In this document: one piece after another, positions 1 through 5,268 of the stretch
How positions within the stretch are numbered: the first letter of the stretch is position 1
Layout: every line of letters starts with the position of its first letter
Assembly: GCA_012522255.1 (NCBI GenBank)
Contig: JAAYKT010000151.1
Span: 1-15,004 of the forward strand
Reading direction: 5' to 3'
Length of the DNA stretch: 15,004 bases
DNA from: Clostridiales bacterium
GTDB taxonomy: Bacteria; Bacillota; Clostridia; Lutisporales; Lutisporaceae
Position numbers and translations under genes: made by a program
The notes under the pieces: generated by a model
Databases searched by the model: none
Seen by the model: the letters and a program-made list of their open reading frames with translations, nothing else
Told to the model about the DNA's origin: nothing

Positions 1-138
1 CGGGGGCAGCCTGCCCTGGATGCTGCTCTCGCGCTGGGTCATGTCCTTGGTGCTGGTGTGGGAACGCCGGCTGGAAACCTATTTACTTGGCGCGCCTAAA
101 AGTGTAAAGCAAAACGCTCCAAAAGTGTAAAGTGACGG
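1..138. other. GC-rich fragment with 12-bp direct repeat; possible IS end
   Basis: The first 97 bases are much richer in G+C than the rest of the window and hold no complete gene. The 12-mer AAAAGTGTAAAG occurs at 98-109 and again at 121-132, a 23-bp period. One plus-strand frame stays open from base 2 to a TAA at 128-130 (42 codons) and looks hydrophobic (it contains SLPWMLLSRWVMSLVLVW), so it could be the tail of a gene lying to the left. A minus-strand ATG at 42 also opens a short frame that runs off the edge. Repeated short blocks near a terminus are known from IS21-type elements, and the neighbouring minus-strand gene loses its sense at about this point, so an insertion-sequence end is plausible. 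No transposase is visible. Confidence 0.3.
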
Positions 139-295
139 AACGTGGGCAGAGCTTGAAGTAAAACCGGGATATGGAGGGATACGCTTCCCGTATGTTTTCG
201 TAAAAGACAGACCCGGGAATCCGCTCCCGTTGCTGGCTGCGGCCCGGAAATGCAATCAGCAGTACGGCCGCGGTGATGGTGAGGATTTTGCGCAT
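83..295 (-). pseudogene. Truncated gene for a putative secreted protein
   Basis: From the ATG at 295 the minus strand encodes a start typical of an exported protein: MRK, a hydrophobic core TITAAVLLIAF, then PGRSQQ as a plausible signal-peptidase region. About 25 further residues (PGSVFYENIREAYPSISRFY) follow. After about residue 50 the frame enters the GC-rich direct-repeat segment and becomes sequence unlike a protein domain, ending at 83. I read this as the 5' part of a periplasmic or outer-membrane-associated protein gene cut by an insertion or rearrangement. The family is not recognisable from so little sequence. The start lies only 25 nt from the start of the divergent methyltransferase gene, and a 6-bp dyad covers that gap. 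The signal peptide is clear, but the truncation is inferred. Confidence 0.4.
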
Positions 296-312
296 AGCAA
301 CAAAGATGCTAT
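294..312. promoter_or_regulatory. Short dyad between divergent starts
   Basis: ATAGCA at 294-299 is repeated inverted as TGCTAT at 307-312 with a 7-nt spacer. It lies between the minus-strand ATG at 295 and the plus-strand ATG at 321. It may be an operator for one or both divergent genes, but a 6-bp arm can arise by chance. Confidence 0.2.
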
Positions 313-320
313 ATTTAAAA

Positions 321-988
321 ATGAAAGTCTTTTTAGCGCCCATCCGCTGGATCATCATAACGGGGTTGGTGTTCTTTGCCGCCTCGGGTGATGTGGGCAA
401 TGTGTGGGTATGGATATACCTTGCCGTATATGCTTTGGGAGGCTTGCCATAGGCATATTGCTCTATAAAAAAGCCCCGCAACTGCTAAAAGACAGAGAGA
501 AAATGCAAGAGGGCACAAAGCAACTAGACAAATACATCATCCTAATCTACTTCTTACTTGCTCTTTTTGTCACGCCCTTTGTGGCCGGACTGGACAGGCG
601 CATACACCTTGCCGACACCCTTCGTTTTGCTTATCTGTACCCCGGTATCATCCTCTATCTATTATCTGTCGCTTTCTCTGTATGGCCCATGATCCACAAC
701 CCTTTCTTTGAAACAACCGTGCGCATCCAACAAGACAAAAGCCACCAAGTCATCCGCACTGGTCCCTACCGCATAGTCCGCCACCCGGGCTACCTGGGCA
801 TGATCCTGAGCTCTTTGTCCATGCCTTTGGTCTTGGGTTCCGTACTGGCTCTGATTCCTATGTTTATTATGGTGGTACTGATTATCCTTAGGACCTATTA
901 TGAAGACATTACCCTGCAACGCGAATTAGATGGCTACACAGATTACTGCCAAGATATCAGATATCGGTTGGTGCCATATGTGTGGTAG
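321..988 (+). pseudogene. ICMT/PEMT-like membrane methyltransferase, frameshifted
   Basis: The downstream part has the signature of the isoprenylcysteine carboxyl methyltransferase / phospholipid methyltransferase family. These are multi-spanning membrane enzymes that use S-adenosylmethionine. The motif GPYRIVRHPGYLG lies at 760-798, followed by a hydrophobic pair and then RTYYEDITLQRELDGYTDYC near the C-terminus. The natural start is most likely the ATG at 321 (MKVFLAPIRWIIITGLVF, a first membrane helix), but that frame stops at TAG 450. The frame that continues the protein is shifted. Rejoining at 443, as if one C had been lost after GGAGGC, gives a continuous protein of about 222 residues reading ALGG-LAIGILLYKKAP. 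Without the repair, only a GTG start at 404 gives a 194-residue product lacking the first helix. A sequencing error is possible. Local G+C is near 50 percent, unlike the island to the right. Confidence 0.75.
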
Positions 989-993
989 GGGTG

Positions 994-1020
994 CAACTTC
1001 TGCATAACATCTTGAAGTTG
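994..1020. repeat. 7-bp inverted repeat after the methyltransferase gene
   Basis: CAACTTC at 994-1000 pairs with GAAGTTG at 1014-1020 across a 13-nt loop, 5 nt after the TAG that ends the methyltransferase frame. It could act as an mRNA 3' hairpin. No T-run follows, so a standard intrinsic terminator is not supported. Confidence 0.3.
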
Positions 1021-1067
1021 GGGAAAATGTTGTAATTTTAGGAACTAACCCATTAAACCTCTTCAAG

Positions 1068-1226
1068 ATGAACGAAAAAGTAGCAAAATTGATCAACGAT
1101 GAAAAAGCCCGACTGAGTGTTTTGGAAAAAGAAAGATGCGATGAACATTTGATAAGCCTTGGACTTATTGATGAACCTAAAATAAACATGATTGAAGGAA
1201 TCTGTATTTTGCTAGCAGTGAAGTGA
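1068..1226 (+). CDS. Small hypothetical protein, 52 residues
   Basis: An ATG at 1068 opens a 52-codon frame ending in TGA at 1226. The product is charged and helical in its first two thirds (MNEKVAKLINDEKARLSVLE, then a KERCDEHLISLGLIDE stretch) and ends in a short hydrophobic tail, ICILLAVK. The start-proximal part recalls small Bacteroidota accessory proteins that contain an EHLISLGL-type stretch. Those are usually longer, so this copy may be a C-terminally truncated relic. No function can be assigned. It stands alone between the frameshifted methyltransferase gene and the PLD gene. It is too short to be sure it is expressed, but the composition looks protein-like. Confidence 0.45.
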   Translation: MNEKVAKLINDEKARLSVLEKERCDEHLISLGLIDEPKINMIEGICILLAVK

Positions 1227-1339
1227 TTTTACAACCTATTTATATAGAACCGTTCCCTTTTTAATGAGGTCTTTCCTGGTTTTTTACAATATTAAAATTC
1301 ATTAAACAAGTATAAGTTAAACAATAAAAAGAAGAAGCT
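1227..1339. other. AT-rich leader in front of the PLD gene
   Basis: This 113-nt AT-rich spacer must hold the promoter of the PLD/UDG-like unit. No convincing Bacteroidota -7 box (TAnnTTTG) is visible. The run AAAAAGAAGAAG just before the ATG at 1340 is the kind of A-rich leader that replaces a Shine-Dalgarno sequence in this phylum. Confidence 0.3.
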
Positions 1340-2518
1340 ATGATACTTTATGGAAACAATTTAGTAAACAGAATTAGAACTGAATTTGACAATGCAACAA
1401 ATCGAATTTGGATTGCTGTACCTTTTATTGGAGAATGGACTGTTGTGAAGAAAATTATGGGTACAAAGTGGATTACTAATAAAAATCTAGACCTGAAAAT
1501 ATTAACAGATATTCGGAATGATACTTTTATTAATCCAGAAACAATTAAACAATTTTTACACAAAGGAGAGGTTAAAACGCTTTCTGGGTTACATGCAAAA
1601 ATTTACATAATTGATAATGCTGTTTTCATTACTTCTGCTAACTTAACAGGAACGGCATTTTCAAAAAGATATGAAATATGCGAATATTTTCAAATTAAGG
1701 GTAAACATGAAATTTTAAATGTATTTAATGAATGGTGGAAAGAATCAAAAGATGTAGACAGTGACTGGCAACCAACTAAAAACAAAAATGCTAGACAATC
1801 CGATAATGATGCTGGAAATACAGCTGGATTGAAAAAACTCTGGAATTTACCTGAAAGTTCAATAAAGGTCCGTAATTTTAAAGACTACCAAGACAATATA
1901 TTATTATATAATCACTTAATGAAAATTTATAATCGAGATTCGGATAGACTTCTTCCAAAGTTGACAGAATATCACGAGTTAGACGCATTTCTTAATTATC
2001 TTTTTCATGAAGATGAAGATAGACCATCACATAAATACCTTGAAAAAAAATTCCGTAAAATTACTGATAATCAAAGGGTATTAGAAGTTAAAAAATATAA
2101 AATAAAGTTTAAAAAATGGCTGACATCGAGACCAACATTTGAAGATAGTAGAAAAGATAGAATTCTTTTAGTTCAAGATAAACTGGATAATAAAAAAATT
2201 TCGAAACTCGACTATAACTCACTAATCGAAGTTGTTGATACATTACATACGATGAATAGTCATGCTTTGAATAGATATAGATTTTTGAATTCGCAAAACA
2301 ATAAACTTAAAACAATAAAGGACTCATTTATAATCTTATTGCATGAAAGTGGTCCTATTGAAGAAAGAATGGAGAAATGTAATGAGAATTTAAAGTTCTT
2401 TGGGAAATCTTCAATAAAAGAATTAGTATCTTGGTATTATCCTGATAAATATCCAATAATGAATCGTAATTCAAATTGCGGATTAAAATTCTTTGGTTAT
2501 GATGTTGTTACATATTGA
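1340..2518 (+). CDS. Phospholipase D-like protein with one HKD motif, putative nuclease
   Basis: The N-terminal ~130 residues form a PLD-like domain. A first strand (RIWIAVPFIG, residues 22-31) is followed by LHAKIYIIDNAVFITSANLT at 84-103. In it H85, K87 and D92 make the HxK(x4)D signature, and S99 and N101 fill the GSxN position. One motif per chain implies a homodimeric active site, as in Nuc-type bacterial nucleases and PLD-type restriction nucleases. The middle (about 140-310) is charged and helical, with no family I recognise. The last ~60 residues (SIKELVSWYYPDKYPIMNRN, then CGLKFFGYDVVTY) resemble a small domain seen in McrB-like and other restriction-associated proteins, where the chain usually continues further. 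The stop overlaps a TTG of the next frame, so the two genes are probably cotranscribed. DNA cleavage in defence is inferred; a lipid substrate is unlikely given the absence of membrane or signal segments. Confidence 0.75.
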   Translation: MILYGNNLVNRIRTEFDNATNRIWIAVPFIGEWTVVKKIMGTKWITNKNLDLKILTDIRNDTFINPETIKQFLHKGEVKTLSGLHAKIYIIDNAVFITSANLTGTAFSKRYEICEYFQIKGKHEILNVFNEWWKESKDVDSDWQPTKNKNARQSDNDAGNTAGLKKLWNLPESSIKVRNFKDYQDNILLYNHLMKIYNRDSDRLLPKLTEYHELDAFLNYLFHEDEDRPSHKYLEKKFRKITDNQRVLEVKKYKIKFKKWLTSRPTFEDSRKDRILLVQDKLDNKKISKLDYNSLIEVVDTLHTMNSHALNRYRFLNSQNNKLKTIKDSFIILLHESGPIEERMEKCNENLKFFGKSSIKELVSWYYPDKYPIMNRNSNCGLKFFGYDVVTY

Positions 2519-2550
2519 TAGACATATTTAATATTTATAAGCATAACAAC

Positions 2551-3381
2551 ATGGAAACGGAGTTAATACGAAAATTAAGGTCACGATACGAACTCTTTTT
2601 TGAAGAATTAGATATTAAAGAAAATGGAATTTTGGGGAAAATTTCAAATTCACGATATAAGGACCAGAAATTAAGATTTGCAGGTTTTCCTTATATTGGA
2701 AGTAAGTATTCAAAGGCAGAAAAGAAAATTCTTTTTGTTGGTCTGGACACAGGAATAGATGAGTGTAGAAAAAATGATACTTATCATAGTTTTGACTCGA
2801 GAAGAAAAGCCATTGCTGGAAGTGAAAATGGTTGTACTAAGTTAGGGTATAACCCTCATATCTCCGGTACTTATGCAATGGCCTTGTTCCTTTTAAAGAA
2901 ATATTACTTATGGGAGGAGGATTGGGACAAACTGTTAAATTCAAATGCTGGAACTTCTAAAACAGCAATAAATAGATTGAAAGAAGTATTGCCAATAAAC
3001 GTACTTGATTTTGTAGCATTTACTAATATTTATAAGTTTGTTTCCTTGTGTAGAGGATGCGATCCAATCAATAGTAGGCCTAAATGCTGGAACGAAGAAT
3101 GTTTGGAAGAAGAAAAGGTTAAAAAACGATCGGGAGGTTTTAATCGCAAATGGTACAACAAACAAGAAGAGATAGATATGCTGCTAGATGAGATTAGAAT
3201 ATTAACACCAGATTTGGTCTGTTTTCAAGGTTCTGCATCTAGATTAAACTCTTCAACTATTAATGAAATTAAATCACTTTGTGACATTTGTGTTGCGCAC
3301 CACCCTTCAGCATGGAAAGTTGGTGCTAATAAACCAAATTATGTTCATAAAGTTCAAATTCAAAAGAAGGTTTCGGGTTAG
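2551..3381 (+). CDS. Uracil-DNA glycosylase superfamily-like protein
   Basis: I start this gene at the ATG at 2551 (276 residues). The same frame is open from a TTG at 2515, but that leader looks non-native. The fold is suggested by three ordered pieces: KKILFVGLDTGIDE (58-71) at the place of glycosylase motif 1; DFVAFTNIYKFVSLC (153-167), recalling the Asn-containing strand of family 4/5 enzymes; and ILTPDLVCFQGSAS (217-230) followed by AHHPSAW (249-255), matching the C-terminal HPS motif. Cysteines at 167, 170, 179 and 184 are spaced like a metal or Fe-S site. Enzymes of this fold remove damaged or modified bases, and relatives have been recruited to phage defence. Its position 33 nt behind a PLD nuclease gene suggests that the pair act together, with this protein sensing or excising a base and the nuclease cutting. 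The motif match is by eye, and the true substrate is unknown. Confidence 0.55.
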   Translation: METELIRKLRSRYELFFEELDIKENGILGKISNSRYKDQKLRFAGFPYIGSKYSKAEKKILFVGLDTGIDECRKNDTYHSFDSRRKAIAGSENGCTKLGYNPHISGTYAMALFLLKKYYLWEEDWDKLLNSNAGTSKTAINRLKEVLPINVLDFVAFTNIYKFVSLCRGCDPINSRPKCWNEECLEEEKVKKRSGGFNRKWYNKQEEIDMLLDEIRILTPDLVCFQGSASRLNSSTINEIKSLCDICVAHHPSAWKVGANKPNYVHKVQIQKKVSG

Positions 3382-3834
3382 ATGTATATAAATTTACACT
3401 GCTGTCCGGTTTAACTTTCCCATAGTGGCAGGATAGGATAGTCGGACAAATTATTAATATATTTTGCCACTAAATAGTTCTTTTGAGGTGGTCTAAAAAA
3501 ACTGGACAGAAATTTACTAACTTTATAATTTCTGTTATATAGAAAAGTCACGAAGAACATTTACAGCCGAATTTAAAGCAAAAGTTGCTTTAGAGGCGAT
3601 TAAAGAAATCAAGACCATCTCTGAATTAGCCCAATTCTATCAGGTTCATCCCAATTTAATACATCAATGGAAACGGGCTCTTCTTGCAGGAGCAGGAAAG
3701 GTTTTCATTAGTGACAACGTTGAAACATCAGAGATAAAGAAACTTAAGAAGGAGTATTATAGTAGTGCTTGTAAGGATACCGGTTGGTGCTGTATGTGTG
3801 GGTAGGTGAACATTGCCAGGTTTGCACACAAGGT
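3382..3834. mobile_element. IS3-type insertion-sequence debris
   Basis: No intact gene lies in these 453 bases. TGAGGTGGTCTAAAAAAACT at 3484-3503, continuing GGACAG to 3509, looks like the left terminal inverted repeat of an IS3-family element. It is followed by a broken OrfA. Just to its left, CTGTCCGGTTTAAC at 3402-3415 read in reverse complement ends in AACCGGACAG, close to the AACTGGACAG of that repeat, so it may be the right-end remnant of a second copy. Other dyads here are TGTCCG 3403-3408 with CGGACA 3443-3448, and TAGTGGCA 3423-3430 with TGCCACTA 3465-3472. The segment separates the convergent PLD/UDG-like unit and the BREX operon. No clear intrinsic terminator for either is visible. 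Confidence 0.6.
3539..3805 (+). pseudogene. IS3-family transposase OrfA, truncated
   Basis: The frame reads EKSRRTFTAEFKAKVALEAI, then KTISELAQFYQVHPNLIHQWKR. This is the helix-turn-helix DNA-binding start of IS3/IS150-group OrfA, the protein that recognises the element ends. The codon where an ATG would be expected is ATA at 3539, so the start itself looks mutated. An upstream stop lies at 3518. The family sequence continues to EIKKLKKE near 3754 and then breaks off. The remaining residues (YYSSACKDTGWCCMCG) are unrelated junction sequence before TAG at 3803. The leucine-zipper part of OrfA and all of OrfB (the DDE catalytic protein) are missing, so the copy cannot transpose by itself. Confidence 0.8.
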
Positions 3835-5256
3835 TCATTTTATCCTTATTACAGGCATATGCTCTTTGAACTCCTCATCTATCCTATGACATTGTTCTTT
3901 GATTATACCACGCCTGCGGATTGCAGGGTCGAGGCAATAGAGTTTGAACTCATCTTTGTTTAATTCTTCAACACTTGTAATATGCGGAAATAACAATTTT
4001 GAATATGCAGTTGCTATTCTTTGAACAGCTTTTAAGTCTCGCAAATCGCTTTTTTCTTCTGAGTAAACAACCTCATTTACAAGCATTGAGTATTCAGGGG
4101 AAGTTCTCAAAAGGTGTAGTACTTCTGAAAAATATTCAACATTTAAAGTCCAATCTTTTAGTATCATACTTTTGTTCAATCTTGGTAAGAACCAACCTTC
4201 TATAAAACCATGAAAACGATCAAGTAAAGCTGATTCTCTGAAACTTTCTGGTAAGTGAACAAAATACTTGTTGTGCCGAGGTAGGTTTGCGCTTGTAAGT
4301 TCAATATTTCCCATTAGCATTGTGCTACATTCTGAAAGAAATTTGTAATTATCCACTGTAGCAGTTCCTGCCTCTAAGTATGATTTCAGAATTGCCTGCA
4401 TTTCTGGTGGATCTTGGAAGATAATTGTTTGGATTTCGTCAAAAGTAACAAAATCGTAATTCTTCATTATGCCTGGTTGCTGACGGGTCTTATCATAAAA
4501 TAGTTTTGCTCGCGATACTTTTCCGCCGCTAATCAGCCAGCCGTACTTACTTAAATTACCAAATACATACGACTTACCTGTGCCTTTTGGGGCAAGTTCA
4601 ATCATATTCAAACGCGGTTCCACAAAAATTAGAAGTCGTGTTAAAAACTCCAATTTTTGTGTCGTTCCACTGAAACTACTTGGATTGTATTCCATTGCCG
4701 ATAAAAGAACATCAATCCATTCTTCTGTTGTAAATTGTCTTCTACAATCGCGAAAATACTGCAAATCAACCTTGTACGGGCGAAATGCTTTGTAGTCTGC
4801 AAGTTCAATGTACCCTTTTTCTTTGCCTATAGGGGGAATGTAAATGAGTTTAATTACGCCCCATTTCTCACCATCAATCAGGTCTTCTTTATATTGCCTT
4901 ACGATATATTCAGGAATTATGGCTTCGTTAGATTTTATTCCAGCATCAGGAATTGCAAAACGAATTTTACCCCCTTTAATATCTGTAATGATAATAAAGC
5001 GTGTAAGCAGTTGTACTTGTTCCTGACGATATAAGCGGTTTTTAACCACATTGTTATCATCCGGAATATGCTTATCTAGGAAATCGAAAATTGCCTCTTT
5101 GTTCAGGTTCCCTTCTGTATCAATATGCTTTCTTATAAGAAAATCCTTAACAAAAGATGGTAAGTTACGCCCATTAAAGACACTGTAATTATCTTGGTCT
5201 TTAAGAATTGCTATATCAGGAAATACTTGCTTAATTTTTTGTCCTATTTCACTCAT
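3835..5256 (-). CDS. brxL: BrxL, BREX AAA+ ATPase without Lon peptidase domain
   Basis: The 473-residue protein has an N-terminal region of about 200 residues, then an AAA+ core. The Walker A is PKGTGKS (223-229), Walker B is DFVTFDEI with D273/E274, a sensor-like MLMGNIEL lies near 313-320, and FRESALLDRFHGF (339-351) has arginines suited to an intersubunit finger. It ends soon after a lid-type region at DPAIRRRGIIKEQ. In type 1 BREX, BrxL is longer (roughly 650-690 residues) and carries a Lon-like C-terminal domain. Here the chain stops before one would begin, which fits the short BrxL family of about 450-470 residues. BrxL assembles as an oligomeric ring on DNA in studied systems. It is the last gene of the operon, 12 nt after pglZ, and the IS3 debris starts immediately downstream. 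The stop and start look intact, so I do not call it truncated. Confidence 0.88.
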   Translation of the reverse strand: MSEIGQKIKQVFPDIAILKDQDNYSVFNGRNLPSFVKDFLIRKHIDTEGNLNKEAIFDFLDKHIPDDNNVVKNRLYRQEQVQLLTRFIIITDIKGGKIRFAIPDAGIKSNEAIIPEYIVRQYKEDLIDGEKWGVIKLIYIPPIGKEKGYIELADYKAFRPYKVDLQYFRDCRRQFTTEEWIDVLLSAMEYNPSSFSGTTQKLEFLTRLLIFVEPRLNMIELAPKGTGKSYVFGNLSKYGWLISGGKVSRAKLFYDKTRQQPGIMKNYDFVTFDEIQTIIFQDPPEMQAILKSYLEAGTATVDNYKFLSECSTMLMGNIELTSANLPRHNKYFVHLPESFRESALLDRFHGFIEGWFLPRLNKSMILKDWTLNVEYFSEVLHLLRTSPEYSMLVNEVVYSEEKSDLRDLKAVQRIATAYSKLLFPHITSVEELNKDEFKLYCLDPAIRRRGIIKEQCHRIDEEFKEHMPVIRIK

Positions 5257-5268
5257 ATTCTGTTGATA

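Noticed and set aside
662..919. Open frame on the opposite strand of the methyltransferase gene
   Set aside because: It is the antisense of a clear protein domain and its product is rich in His/Gln with no domain character.
404..988. Calling the methyltransferase gene intact from the GTG at 404
   Set aside because: The first residues in that frame are not membrane-like, while the overlapping upstream frame from ATG 321 supplies a proper first helix and joins smoothly after a one-base repair.
994..1020. Intrinsic terminator after the methyltransferase gene
   Set aside because: The 7-bp stem is followed by GGGGAAAATG rather than a T-run.
2515..2550. TTG start overlapping the stop of the PLD gene as the start of the UDG-like gene
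   Set aside because: It would add 12 residues that look like read-through of AT-rich spacer. The ATG at 2551 begins a natural helix and is the more common start.
3795..3830. TGTGTG/CACACA dyad as a terminator for brxL
   Set aside because: The stem is only 6 bp with a 24-nt loop and no T-run on the minus strand.
4735..5034. Plus-strand frames inside brxL, pglZ, brxC and brxP
   Set aside because: They are antisense shadows, low-complexity in character, and overlap confidently assigned minus-strand genes.
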